In this document: piece after piece, positions 38,260 through 52,100 of the stretch
Position numbering within the stretch: the stretch's first letter is position 1
Layout of the letters: each line of letters starts with the position of its first letter
DNA from: Nemopilema nomurai
Lineage: Eukaryota; Cnidaria; Scyphozoa; Rhizostomeae; Rhizostomatidae
Direction: 5' to 3'
Length of the DNA: 64,000 bases
Assembly: GCA_003864495.1 (NCBI GenBank)
Contig: ML133420.1
Coordinates: forward strand, 2,877,852-2,941,851
Program-made: the position numbers and the translations under genes
Notes under the pieces: model-generated
The model's input: the letters and a program-made list of their open reading frames with translations, nothing else
What the model was told of the DNA's origin: nothing
The model's database searches: none

Positions 38260-40262
38260 GACGTAACTTCTCTCTGTTAGCAAAAATGATTTGTCTCCTC
38301 CTTTTCATCCGATCATGAAGGCAAGTTCCTTCTATCAAGAATTTAATAGAAGTGTCTTCTCAGTTGTACCTTCAGAACGAGGTAGCCAATTGATTGGCCA
38401 ATGGTGAACAGTAAGTTGATTTGTCTGTGTTAATACTGATTTATAAGGGATCTTTGGCCAGGAATTATGCTGATTTTAAATTGAAAAGCATCGTAACAGA
38501 CTATCGTTAACAGCAGTCTGTTTACATATCAAAGCAAGGTCTAATTCTACCTAGACAGAAAGTGGTCTAATTTTCACTTGGGATTTTCCTGAGGCATGTG
38601 CGAGTGAAATATGATATTTAGAGCCCACCATCTTCCCTACACACAATCCTTTAATGTTTAGCTTTTGGTCATTTTCCAATGTTTGGCTTCTCTGGGGGGT
38701 GTTGGACAGAAAAGAGCTTGACATGTGCAAAATTTACTGTTCTACCTTTAAGTTTTTATCATTTTTATAAGAGAACAAGGAACAGTCCCTCTACTCCTAA
38801 TGTATTTGAACAAACTTCAAACATCAACTTTGTTATTGATGGCCATTTGTATCGTACCTTTTCTAAAGAGTAAATGGCTAAGAGTAAATGACTCAAACTT
38901 GTGTGCTATGTGTACCCCGCTTGTAGAACTGCCAACTTTTAAGAACCCAAAAGACTTGGCAAAAGTATCAGTCATTACTTCATGATAGTCCCAAACAGTG
39001 GCGCCGCGTCTAATGGGGCAGGTGGGGCAAGTGGGGCAGTACCCGATGGTGAACAATGTCTGATTGCGTCATCATTCGGTACACTTTCCGATGTGCCCCA
39101 TGACATTCAACTCAACTCTGAAACGAAATTTCTGACAACAATGGCTATTCAATTGTTGCTGCAATTTGATTGGCGAAACTTCCTTTGTGATAAAACATGA
39201 CGTAGGCCATGCAGGACAAGCTGGAAAATGCCCCACTACGCAAAGGTAAAAGATTCCGATCTCGGTCTTCTATCGTTAGCACGGAAAGAAATTCTGATTG
39301 TGAATTTTGCAAAAAGAGTTAGAAACGGTTAGCAAAACACTTGGTTTTTCTTTTGTAAAAACGTTGTTTTTTGTTGTCATAAACAGACCATTGCAGCGCC
39401 CTCCAAGCGTTTGACAACATAGAACGAAGAAGTCTAAGAATGGCGCTTTTAGTACTTACTAGTTGAGAAAGAAAGCTTGGTGTACTATAAAAATGTCGCT
39501 CAAAAACTTTCATTTAGCTTAAGGACCGTTTTGAATAAATATAAATATACGTCTTGAATACTTGGCTCAAAGCCTTCCCCTTGACAAGCAGAAAGTCGGT
39601 TCGGTTGTCAAAACTTATTTCTCAATGTACAAGCACACACAGAAACATGATAGAATTTGTCACGTGATCCTACCCACATGAAGCCCATGACAAAGTAATG
39701 TTGTTGCTTGTAGGTGGAATGATCTTCATGTAGGCCTTGGATCGTTGTCCCGTTTGCCTACTCTAAGGTGGACCAGTAAAGAGAATGCTTTGAGTACTGT
39801 CAGCTGAGAGGATATTATCATAAAGTAAACGTAACAGCAAAAATTAACATTGCTAAAAGAAATTGAACTTAAAGAAACAGTTCTTGACCGTATTTGAAAT
39901 GAAGAAGGTCAATTTGGTTGCTTGGGAAGTTCTGATCTTGTTAAGCACAATGCAATATCCAGATGAACTGAAATAAAGTAAAGGAGAATGAAGCAAAATG
40001 CTTGAAATGGTTTTAGCGTAAAGAAAAGTGAGAGACAACTAAATGAAGAGTTGATAAGGTGTAGTTGATAAAAAGCAGACCTACTTAAAACTGATCAAAA
40101 GTAGAAGCCAACACGATGAATTTGAAAACAGCTTACAAAGGAATGGAGAATTTTTTAAGGCATATTGCATTCAAACATCGATGAAAATAAAGGACGCAAA
40201 TCCGTTGCAATGCATTGGAATCTAAAGAATTCGACCTCTCTCCACCTACTTCTGATCATAAA
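38260..40262. other. Spacer between the tandem P450 genes
   Basis: 2.0 kb upstream of the first P450 start and downstream of the second P450 stop, so it should hold the promoter of the former and the 3' UTR of the latter. A diverged transposon copy lies near 38655-38757, and three copies of a 10-bp GTGGGGCA-type repeat at 39013-39040. No gene seen. Confidence 0.55.
38655..38757 (+). repeat. Very diverged foldback-family fragment
   Basis: CTTTTGGTCATTTTCC, TGTTTGGCTTCTCTG, TGTTGGACAGAAAAGA and ATGTGCAAAA occur in the same order and spacing as in the arm of the 62663-63389 element and the copy at 29219-29390. Identity is low, so this is tentative. Confidence 0.4.
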
Positions 40263-43200
40263 TCATCTCTCAATGACGCGAATCTTGACACCATTTGCTG
40301 GACACATCGTCACGTTGTACGACAGTTTGAGTGGATATGACTGAGAAAGATAAAGCAAATGAATTTATTAATGAATATAACTTGTGGTACAAAGTTAGAA
40401 GAAGAGAACCAAGCTTTGAAATTCGAAGTTCAATGGCTTAGCCACATTTGTTCTCAAAGAACTAATTATTGCATCATAAAAGTTCCTTATTACTCATTGT
40501 CATCTATTTGTTTTTTAAACACAGGCTTTTGGCAATTTCCAAATGTCATTGAAGAAACAAAACTGCTTTTTTGTAGAAAGGCCTTACCTCTGTTTCATCT
40601 GTTTTGACAAAACGAAATTTCTTTAGCAGCGCGATGAGAGTGAGTTTGGCTTCGATTAATGCAAATCGCATTCCAATGCAATTGCGAGGTCCATGTCCAA
40701 ACGCCATGTAAGTGTATGGAATGATTTCGTGTTTCCTTTCTTTGCTGAACCTGATGAGCTCAAAGATAAAAAAATTCAAACTATATTTTGTTTTAATACT
40801 GAGGCGCCAGATGAAACGATTCTACTTGTCGATGACTAAAGTGGCATTGTTTTCTTAGAACCAGTCATGGCTCAATTATTTGGTACAGTTATAGACAAAA
40901 GTTTGATGCAAACAGAAAAGAAGCAAAACTGAGGTTTACTCTACTTTAAAAACTATCACGCCTTTGTAAACATTGTTATGTTTGTCTAAAAAAATATTCA
41001 ACATTTGCAGGACTAAGGTCGAGTGAATTAACAGAGCTAAGACTTCTTTCGATTGAAAGAAAGCGTAATGAAAGAATGAACATAACTTATCAGCAACTCT
41101 ATGGTTTAGAGAAACTTAACAAATGACACCTAAGTCATCTGGAGTAATAGAGGGTTAGATCCGCAAGAGTTCCTCTGTCTATTCATCCTGACAAGTAATA
41201 TGGTGGCAGATATGAAAAAGACTGCAGCATTCTTCGACAGAGCAAACATGCAAATTACTAATCTTGATCACATTTCTGAGAAAAATGAAGATTTGGCGCT
41301 TGATAAGGAGTAGCTTAGTGATGGCATTAATTAAGAAGATTAAAGCATAACTGACCTTTCTGGATCAAATTTATCATGGTCCTTCCAAAACTCTTCGGAG
41401 TGGTGAATCATAGAGATTGGTATAATTACAGTTGTGTCTGCTGGAATCATGTACTTCCCGAGGTCAATATCTTTCTCGGTGTTCCGTGAAGTTCTAGACG
41501 TGTGGCAAAGCAAGAATGGCAAGAAAGCATCAATGAACGGCAAAAAGGTTTAGGTTGCGAAAAAGTTGCTCTGGAATTGATCATGCAACTGGAAAGTTAA
41601 GTTGAATGGTGAAAATCTGCTTACCGCCATGCTGGTGGGAAAATGCGAAGTGATTCATTGAAAACGGCATCGAGAAAGTCATACTTTTGGATGTCCTCAT
41701 AAATTCTTGCTCCCTTTAAGCCAAAAAACAGAAACAACATTAATCCAATGATATATATAATGCATACATGACGTAGCTAATTTGACTCCTGAAGAGGCTG
41801 ACTAAGGGTGTTGGCTAGCAAATCAAGAATGAGAAACCTGAAAAGGACCAAATTGGACACCAAAGTAACAGCCCTAAATCTCGTAATAAATTTCCGTCTA
41901 GTCGTTCTTTTGCAGTAATCATTCCCATTCAAACTTAATCGTAAATATTGCCAAACAATACAAGCATAAATATTTTGCATCCTATTCAGGGGAAAAGCTT
42001 CCAGTAACACTTGGCTTTAATTCTGTTCGCATATCCCTTACAACATGTGAAATGAAAGTAACAGATGTTTGGGGGCGTAAATCGTTTCGCCAATGCGAGG
42101 ATGAGCACAGCAATGTATACCTCTGAATTGATGTCACAGTCCTTTACTTCGTTGTACAGCCGCTCTTGAATGTCTGGATGCAGTGCAAGCAGATATGTCG
42201 TGAATGCCAGTGCGTTGCTTGTTGTTTCGTATCCCGCAAGCAGAAAGGTCATTGCAGTGCCGTAAATCTCCTCATCACTTAACTTGCACTGACCATCTTC
42301 TTTGCGTTCACTCAGTAAGAACTGCAGAAAGTCTTTTTTCTACGAATTCAACATCTACATTAAAAAAGGCATTTGCAAAATGGCAACTGATTTCTATGGC
42401 ACGCAAATTTGCAATATTGCAATAAGCCGTTTCGAATTACAGTTGAGTGAAGGCCAACCAAGGCACGATCAAAATAAAGAATATCGCTCATTGGCGTTTG
42501 TCACAATGCGTGAAGCCAGTTCTGTAAAAGTTTTGCTGTCCAGTTGTGATGGCAGCATCAAGTATAGTATTCGGAGCATCATCGCTATAAAGCATATACA
42601 TATATCTCACAAGGTTATTCGAAGAGCTTGCTGGAAATTTGCTCAGTTTCATTCGCATGACATTTTTCTCTAAAAAAGAGCCAATTTCTAGAGTATTCCC
42701 TATAGAAGCAATACAGAAGAAAACAAAGTGAGCAATGGTTCAGTTACAGGTTACAACAGCTGGTTACATAAGAAATCTTTTCAAACCTACCGATGATGCT
42801 TTTCTCTTTCTTTCGTTTACCGCAGATTCAAGAAGATTTACAATGTACGTTGGATCTGCAGCCATTAAACCCAGCAGTCGTTCTTTGATCATCCTCGGAA
42901 GTGGAAGTAGTTCTTAGAGGATTAAAACGAAAACAATTTATTATGAGGAGTATTTCCTCAGCACCAATCGAATACTAACTTCAGTATGAATCACAGACTA
43001 AGGTGGCAGTCTAAGATTTTTGCCTAACTTGGATAGGAAAATCAAAAGTTTGCTTAATAGAAGAAAAAGATTCATAAACTCCTCTAATCTAGCACGTCAT
43101 TCACTTCTTTAATATGTCAACCTTTAGTAACTTGCGTGGACAGATGATATTGCGGCGGTAGTCTCTATGTTCTCACCAATAATTAAAGCTATGATGTCCC

Positions 43201-46200
43201 TTCGTTTGAAGAATGACCCAGCAACTTCTGACACTTCTTCAACCAAGTGGTATTCTATCTTTAGACCAAATGCGACAGACAGAATTATTTCCATGGTCAT
43301 CTTCTCGTAAAGCCTGAAATTTTAGTGGCAATCTATTTAACTTTCATTTAAAATGGGCAGGATCTTTAAAAACTGACATCACTCTCTAGCAAAAGCAATA
43401 TGCCTAAGACACATATCTGGGATGTATTTTTTAATATTCATTAAAAAGAAATACCTCTTTCTGTAGACTTTGATTCGAATTTTAGCAGCAACATTTTTTT
43501 GAAAATGTACTTCAATATTTACTTTGCTTCTAGCTCTTTTTTAACAATGCAATAAGCAAATTTTTGTCATGACAACAAAGTCCCCTTCAAAGGCAACTAA
43601 TTGCAACTAAAATGATATCTCAGTTATCTTCAAATACTTTGTACAATTGTACAGCAAGATAGCCATGTATTAAAAGCTGATGATACTTACTTAAAAATAT
43701 CAATAGTTTCCTCGTCTTGTGAATGTTTATCCAAAATATTTACCAGTCTATTCACTGACTGCATTAGCAAAGGAATGATCTGGAGTAAAGATGAAAGCGA
43801 AAATCACTGCCGTTTACCTTACTTCGACCTTAGAAACTTACGTCTGACCACAGCACGTAACATGAAAATAATGGTAACCCTATGTCCCAGGCTGCTTACA
43901 AATTATTATCGAAGTTCAATGTTGGTGCAAGTAAGAATGCTCTGAAATGAAAACTTAAGGTTACGGTAAACGTTTTCTTGACGAAAACATTCCTTTTTCG
44001 ATTACTTGAAATTCTGATAGCCGAATTAATAAGGTATATAATGATACCATGTTTGAAGCTAGAAGAAGTTTTGAAAATGGAGAAATTCCCGTAAAAACGA
44101 AGGTTTCCATAATTTTCTTATCAAAGTTTCTAGCACCGGTTTTCAAATCCCTCGACCTGTTAAGCCGATTATCCTTGTTCTGCTTCCTGTGGTTTGTGTT
44201 AGAGTATGGCACATCCATGGGTTGTTGTGCTTGTTTAAAGACGCTATTTGATCTTAGAGCCTAAACTACTTGACCCGGATTACATTGTTGGTAATATGAT
44301 CCCGATGTGTATCATCGCAAGTGAGATCAGTAAAATCCCGTTTTCTCCGGACTCGAAATTCCTCTACATACAGGTACGAAAAAGCTATTTTGTAGCCAAG
44401 GAACCAATCGAATGGCTCGAACATTTGCACACAGCCAGGGCAGATGTTGGGCAACCAAAGTGTGTCTCAAAATGTTTTATTTGCTCTGGTCCGTCTTTTA
44501 TACCCAAATACAGCTGCGGGAGGGTGGAAAAATTGTTTGCCAATTTTTGACATGATACAGTTTTAAGAAGAGGAAGAATTTAAAAAATCTGAGACACTCT
44601 TTGGTAGTTTAGGATCTGCACTTCCTGCCGGTATAAGTCGGATTTTGTTACCTCAAACGCAAGGGTGCTAAATAGCTTTTGAAGGTGGTACACTTTTTGA
44701 GCAATAAATTCGCATGGAAAATAACATTTAACATTATTTGCCAATAATTTTGATCTGGCTAGATACTCCATAATCTTGCAAATCGAATGATATATAGTTT
44801 GCCCAGATTCTATGAACAGTTTGGCCTTTAGGAAGGAAAAAACAATTTTCGTGTTTAAAACGTTTACCGCAATCCTAAGGCTTCAGCGGAAGCACGTCAA
44901 TAAATGCATTATACAAGCAAAGAGCTTCAAAATATTTATCTACAGTAAATCAGAAACTGGATTGCATTCAAATGAATCAAATGAGCGTGCTTCTTTCATA
45001 TTCTTCCACATATTGTTTAGCATTTTGTTGATTATCGCTACATACAACCAAAAATATTTCACCTAGGTTCTAAAATGAAGCACTCTCCAAAAAGCTTACC
45101 TGCTTTATTTTACTGACAGAGAAGGTTGGATTAATTGTGGGACGAATTCTCTTCCAGTCCTTATACTTTATGAATAACAAATTTAGATTCATTGGTGACT
45201 TATGTTTTGCACCAGCACCCTGAAAAAGTATTCTTCTTTACAACTATATTTCATGAATACATGAAAAGTTTAAATGAAAGTCAAGACCTCTTTGCTGACG
45301 GTCGTAAGCTTGAAGGGAACTGAAAGTTGTCTGTGGAAAAAGCAGCTAGATTGCTTAGAGAGCTTGGGTGGTAACACATCATCTGCTAGTCGTAGCAAGC
45401 ACTGCTTTGTACAATATAGAGTAAATTTGTTCGTGTATCTAGAGACAAATGATCTGACAGGAACCCCTTTTACTGGCTATCCATTTGAAATGCCAAGTCG
45501 AACAACGCTGAAAGCAAGAATTCTTTTGAATTGTTTCATACCCTTCTGTCGTGGAAATTGCTGAATTCTTTGACGAAAATTAATCCAAGTATGTTTGGAT
45601 CGGCAACGAAAACAAACGGGCGTCTTCCAATAAAAAACCTGAAGAGAAATTTATTGAATTTTGTGGAAGAAAATTTTAAAAAGCATTAGTTCAAGTTCCA
45701 ACGATATGCCAAGCATAAATGTACAATGAAAGTGTAATGGTTGCGAACAATAGTTACGCCGCAGAACGAAATCTTCTGAAAAATGTTCCCCATTTATAAA
45801 TTGAAGATCTACTCTAAGGTTTCCAGCTGGTGAATGGAAGATGTTTGGAAAATGAGCTGTAATGGAAAAGAGAGTGGTAGTAAAGAAAAGGTGGGATTGA
45901 AAATTCAAGACATAATTTAATGAGATAAAAATTCAGAAGATGAGATCAATGAGTAAGGAATTAACACCATTATTTTACTTGTCTACCGAGTTTGATAAAG
46001 CCAAACAGAGATGGGATTAGTTAGCCTCTTTTATACCTAATAGTATCTAGAAAAAGTGCATATAAAACCACTATTTTCTAGGGACTGGCACATCTGTTTG
46101 TTGACAGGTCAGTGTGGGAGGGGCCAACAAGGCAGAAGGAGGTTTTCAGCCTTGGAAGGCAATCCTTCTAGAGATGTCTCAATAAAAGCATTTAACAGAA

Positions 46201-49136
46201 GGTAATGGCTAACCACCGTAAACAAAGAGCAAATGGATTACGGATGAAATCCTTGACACAATGCATTTCAGGTAACAGACCTACAACCAAAGAAGCAACG
46301 AATAAAAAATGTTGTCGAGGAAGCAAAGAGGAAATGCAGAGAAGCAAAAGAGAAATAGCTTTATGAACAAGGCCAAGAAAGTTAAGGAAGCAGAAGCTAA
46401 GCTGAAGAAGAATGCACAGAAAGATCAAATAATTTGCTAGCTTTAAGGGCTACTTTCCCGTGGAATGCATCAAATCAAAAGGAGAATTGGACAGAGGCTG
46501 AGCTGAAGCAGAGGCTGAGCTGAAGAAGAATGCACAGAAAGATCATAGAATTTGCTAGCTTTAAAGGCTACTTTCCCGTGGAATGCATCAAATCAAGAGT
46601 AGAATTGGGCAGAATACATCAGTTATATCGTTGCTGATGAAAAAGGCAACAGACGAGAGATAAAGAAATGGAGAGACCTGATTATAAGATCAGAAAGCTG
46701 CGCTTAATAAGAGAGTGGCTGCAACGCCTGGCTAATGAAAACTGGTGCAATCAAGTGTGCGATAAAATGTAATGTATATCAGAAAGGCCATTGAAATGTG
46801 GAAGGATTGAAATGTGTTTGTCTGCATTATTGACTACACAAAAGCATTGGATAAAGTTCAACACAAAGAGTTTTTTAACTTGCTGGAAGGTTAACATCTT
46901 TAGAGTTCTGCAAAATTTTTACTGCAAAAATTATAATATCAACTAAGAGCAGGATGCTGCAACGAGCAGAGAAAACAAGCTGCCTGAGTGCTAGAGCATT
47001 TGGTGTTACTGGCATGGTAAGCGGAAAATGAAGCAGAGGAAGGCAAAGACTGTCATACATAGCCAGCCTAAGCCGATGGATAAGTGCGTAAGAGCAGGAA
47101 GTGTTGAAGACCACAAAAGATAGGAAGGCGTGGAGGGTTATGACCACCATTACCTTGCGGAACGTGGCCCTTGAGAGAGGAAGAAAAACGGTACAATCAA
47201 TGGAGTAAAAATGTCTAAAGCCATCATTTAAAGCTGAGTAAAAATAGTTTACTCAACTTATTCAAATAATGAAGAATATGCTCAGATGATGCAATCTGAT
47301 AATGATAAAGCATCGAATTTAAGAAGTGAGAAATAATTCTCTAGCGTTAAAGTATAAACAAGGGGAACCAAAATGAAAAAGATATAAGTGCATGAATAGT
47401 GAAGATATTATACGAAGAAGAGAAGTTAAACATAGCATTTGTAAATTAATAAGACGCATTAAAATAAATATCGATAAGATATTAGATTCTACCAATAATT
47501 GTGAATTTTTGCTTAGGCAACCGAACTAAGAATCCATTATATTAAATATATTTGATTGGGCATTATATTTATATTATATTAAAGATATTTTAACGGGCAT
47601 ACCCAAAAACTTTTCCATATTTCTTCAGACATGAAGCGAAGAATGTTAAAGCTGTGTCCTGAGGAGGCAAAATAGAATCAACATTATGGAAAGCTTTTTT
47701 GAGGTGGTTTCCCTAAGCTAACAGAAACAGTGCTTGCAAAAATACGGATATATATTAACCGGTATGCTTTCAGGAGCTTTGAAAATTTTCCAAAATTTAA
47801 CAATTTCTTGCCATGAAGTGCATTACTTTCCTGACACTTGCCCAAGATTCCAACAGCATAATCTATTCCAGATTTGTCAGTGAATTGGCTACTGGTCAAA
47901 ATAATGAATTTAATTGCTGATGAAATTCTCTGATTCGGGTTGGGGCTATCGATTTTGTATCTTTTTTCCACGGCTCTTTCTCAAAAGTTAACATCAGAAT
48001 TGAAATCCTAATCTTTAACTAAGTTTATGCTGAAAACTTCATGTTGTTTGGACCCTCCGGTCACAAGTTACTTTGTTTTGAATTTTTAGATATTTCATGC
48101 GATTTGTCCGCAATTTGCGGCTGCAGTGTAATTTTTTCACTGCACCAGCAAATTCCATTGGAGTGCATAGGAAAAGCCAAATTTCTAGAATGGGTTAATT
48201 CGCAGCCTGACGGTCCAAACACTCGATTTTCGGTATAGAAATTTTCGGTACAGACTAATTTCAACATGGAGATTCCATGCCTATGTTCCCTTTTTGCCAT
48301 ATATGAAGATAAAAAAATGCTCGAATCCGAGAATACGTACGTCTTTGACAAGCTCTAATAAATTTCCATGCAAACGGCTGAAGCTCGGATGTGGAATTCT
48401 ACTTCTCTCAAAAATTGTGAATGGTCTGATAAAAATGCTAGAAAAAGGTACGTTCATTCAAATTTCATACAAATTTAATACAACAATTTACATAGTTTGA
48501 AATAGCATTTATACTAGATTAAATAGATAATTCGATTAAATATGAAAAGAGAAGATTAAATATGAAAAGAGAAGATTAAATATGAAAATGGATAAAATTT
48601 ATTTTGGTTGCTTTAGACCTGTTATACGCAATCGCAGAAAAGACATGGAACTACAGCTGCAGTTACACAAAAAAGCAAGATTATGACAAAACGTGAATTT
48701 TACCAACGAGAATCAGCTGTTTCGAGTTCGTTAAATCTTATTTGAATACTAAATTTTGTAACAAAATTGTCTCCGAATATTTCATCATTTTCTCCTGTAT
48801 GCCTTCCGATGGGTAGGGTAAGCAGCTTTGATAGAGGATGGAAGAAGCCCTTTGTTCTCTTTGGTTCTACCACTGCTGTTAGCGGATCATACCTTTGCGT
48901 TACATAGCAGAAGTGCAGCCTTGATAGAAGTTAGGAAAGTTGTCTGAATATCAAAGCAGACTTGAACGGGAGGAACTTCTTTGGGCAACAAAGTCCGACA
49001 TATTTGCCGTAGTTAACGAAAATTCGCTCTAGCACGAAAGTTTATAACAGCAATGTACTTACAAATAAAAAGCCACAGAAGCCAGGAGGATTGCGATTGG
49101 CAAAGCACAGTTGTAATCAATTCCTAGCACTTCCAT
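40263..49136 (-). CDS. Cytochrome P450, clan 3 (CYP3-like), upstream copy
   Basis: A haem-thiolate monooxygenase and tandem paralogue of the gene at 30603-38259. Exons in coding order: 49136-49063, 48437-48341, 47658-47603, 45638-45542, 45219-45100, 43779-43691, 43313-43177, 42912-42791, 42339-42121, 41713-41625, 41493-41356, 40750-40588, 40340-40263. 1479 nt, 492 residues. Nine of 13 exon lengths equal those of the sister gene and the other four differ only at the two ends or by one codon. The N-terminal anchor is residues 9-30, then the hinge RIPHPS, WKRIR in exon 5, the I-helix AGYETT at 299-304, ExxR E357-R360, and the haem loop FGHGPRNCIG with Cys437. The last exon encodes PLKLSYNV...GVKIRVIER. 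Intron 3 holds a LINE remnant. All key residues are intact, so it looks functional. Substrate unknown. Confidence 0.93.
46395..46612 (+). repeat. Two direct 100-bp repeats, offset 118 bp
   Basis: 46395-46494 and 46513-46612 are near-identical (shared blocks GAAGAAGAATGCACAGAAAG, AATTTGCTAGCTTTAA and CTACTTTCCCGTGGAATGC). They lie just upstream of the reverse-transcriptase remnant and are probably part of the same decayed element. Confidence 0.8.
46613..47190 (+). mobile_element. Decayed non-LTR retrotransposon (LINE) fragment
   Basis: 46814-46889 reads VFVCIIDYTKALDKVQHKEF, matching the LINE reverse-transcriptase block that contains the conserved F/IDY.KAFD signature. 47038-47187 reads GRQRLSYIASLSRW, a stop, then DRKAWRVM, typical of the C-terminal end of such elements. 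The frame is broken by stops and deletions. It lies in intron 3 of the upstream P450 gene in opposite orientation. The clade cannot be assigned from so little. Confidence 0.75.
48541..48590 (+). repeat. 20-bp tandem repeat, about 2.5 copies
   Basis: TATGAAAAGAGAAGATTAAA is repeated twice and then partly again, in intron 2 of the upstream P450 gene. Confidence 0.85.
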
Positions 49137-52100
49137 TCTCCAGGAGATTTGATTTCACTTAGTTGTACCGTCGGGTGGTCTCGAGGTGACAGGTCAAAAT
49201 GCAAAGGTCATTTCACTGGTGAGAAAGTGCTGTTAAAGGTACTCCACTGAATGCTTTTGACTGTAACTCTTGCTTGATGTCCACTTTCCATAGAAAAGAA
49301 AAATATCAGAATCCGTGATTTGGTCTATGTGCAAATAAAAACCTTTGAGATCGACGTCTTTAGATATAATGCCCTGCAAACGAAACTGAAACCGAAGACC
49401 TTAAATTCTTTGATCAATCTTCGCTGCCATTCTGAGTCTGGACGCTTTAGCAGTTGTATTTCAAATGCCAGATTAAGGGTATTCTCTTACTGGACTAGTA
49501 ATTTTATTTTAATAACAAAGAAGTCTTTATTCAAAACTGCCTCCATAAAGGAACTTGCGGCCTTCATTTGAACAGCTGACGTAATTTCTTTTCATAGCAT
49601 TTAAATACTTTTTCCTATGTTTTTAGTTAACAATGTGAATCGTGATGATTAGCACTAAGATACTGTGCAGCGGATTGGCATTGAAAACGGACAACTTTTC
49701 AAAGCTTTCTCACTGGTATATATTTCCAGTGGAAAAATATATACCAACCAGCGCTCAAAGGTCAAAATTCCTAAAGTGAAAAGCGCTGAAGATAACAGTA
49801 GAACCCTTATTCTCTCTAAAAGTACTAGGACATCTTCCAAAATTAGGACGTGAATATGTTTTCCAGCAATTTATCTTTATCAAACTATCGCTGCTTACTA
49901 GCATCTTTGAAGACTTTGCTCTTTGCTGTTTCTTCAACAGCAATGTGGAATTATAGAAAAATGCAGTTATCTTTATCATTGAAAGTGTATTCTACATTTT
50001 GATAAAGCCCTAGGAAGGATCTATGAGGAATTTCATGGGCTTATGCCCTATTTATTTTGAGGAAAATCACAAAAAGGGCTAGGACCAGGTACTTTTGTCT
50101 AGAGATAAATTGTAGGGAAGTCTTTAAAGTGGGGCCTGCATCTCAGTGTAATCATCATTTGAAATTGCGTACTTATGCCAAACTTCATGCTTGTATCATC
50201 GCAAGATGGAAAATGCAAATGCTATGCAGCTGCACTTGAATGTAATTGTCATAAAGTAAAACAATACAGATGTTTAAACAAATTTTTGATAAGGAACATT
50301 CCTGCTGTCTTCAAGTCGTGTTGCGGCTTTATCACTCAATAGCAGTCAATCTGGGTTTAGGAGCTCCTGTTAGCTACCAAGATCACATTATGATGAACTC
50401 AATATTCAGTTTTTTCGGTTTGCTGGATTCTCTTAACTATTTTGCAATGTTCATTCTCATAACTTTGTCAAGGAACTTTCAAATTCATTGCACTGTTTAT
50501 CTTTTAAAGATCAATTACAGTTTTTAGTTCCAACTTTAAAAATCCAAATTATATTAAATTCATTATTTTTCAAGATATTCAGAGCAAATTAACTGGAACA
50601 TAGTTCTATCAGCTGCACCTTGGAAGCAGAGCAAATAAAACACGCCATTTGGCAGTTTGTAAAAATCTGTGTTTTGGCTTTGTCTACTTCAAGAGTGAAT
50701 TATTAAAAATCTGACTATGCATTTGAGAGTGAAGAAAGTGTACAGACTGCCAGAGAATTAAGCTGCAACAATGAAAGGGTATTGCAGCGGCTGGGCGCAC
50801 AAGTATGCCCTAAAAGTATTAGGGGAAGAAGCTTGACAGGTTATTTGACAAGAAAATAATGGCAAAGCTCAGTATATTGTCAATAATGACCAACAGGTTG
50901 CAAAACCAGGAAGTTAAAGGCTCGATTAGCTTACGCTAATTGAATGATAACGATTTTTTATATGATTTTCTTTGACATTAGGACATCCACTCGGCAGAAG
51001 GCTGACTTTTTCACTTTACAACATAAACGTCAACGCTCTCAAAAGCTTGTTAATATGCTGTTTTGTCCGTTTAACACTAGAAATGGAACGCTTATCAAAA
51101 ATGTTTTTTTAATCCACTTGTAATATTTAAACGGAGATGTAATTGAAAAAGAGAGACTCGAGAAATTGAGAATAATTGATTTTTAATTTAGCTAAGGGAC
51201 TTTAAAACTTCTTCTTGTCATGATGCACTTATGATTTTCTGTTCATGAGCAAGGATTATTTGGCGATTCCTTGAGTCAAGAAAAATATATCAATAATAAT
51301 TCAGGATTTGAACAAGTGCTTTGTGGTACAAAACTTCACAATGGCTAGAAAAGCGGAACTAGTTTAAACAGAAAGAGTTCCTCTTTTCTCTCGGGCTCTT
51401 CTAAAGTTAGGTGTCAAGTAACGCTGATTGGTCAATTATAATCAATCACGCGCTCTGGTTATCACCCTCTAGTGTTTTCGATCCACATCTGGCTATTTAT
51501 TCGGTCAGTTTTTGGTTATCTTCCGACGTTTGCATACTCTGAGGAGTGTCGGACGAAAAAAGAACTTTTAAGTATGCGAAAACTAGTTCCACTTTTTCTA
51601 GCCATTGTAATTCAGGATTCCATTACTATTGATCATTTCTGAATCATACTGCATCATTTTTGAATCTGCACCATTTTGATTCCACAATATGTAGCTATAT
51701 ATCAATGTTTAGAATGAAATAATTACCTAGTCGTTCATTTAAAAATGTCTGATTTTCATTTGGAGTTTCTGATTGCATTTTTGATTAATTGAATTATACG
51801 ACACACTTTAAAATTACATCCATTAACTTAATAAGGACTTGATAAACTTGCAACAGCCTCATAACTTTTACCAACTCAATCTAATTTAGTATTGGTTTAC
51901 AAAGGTATACCCTGATTACCCATTAATAAGTCAGAGCAAATAAAATATAAGAATGCTTCTCATCCAGTATGTCACCCAGAATCCTTCCTTTGCGACTGAT
52001 CCATCAGATGAGTAGCTCACTATTGTTACCTAGATCATTCTAACTTGTACGCAAATCATTGTAGTATGGAATGATGTGTGAATTGTTATGATATGGAGGT

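Noticed and set aside
48046..48220. Short inverted repeat GTTTGGACC...GGTCCAAAC as a MITE
   Set aside because: Only about nine bases pair and no flanking duplication was found.
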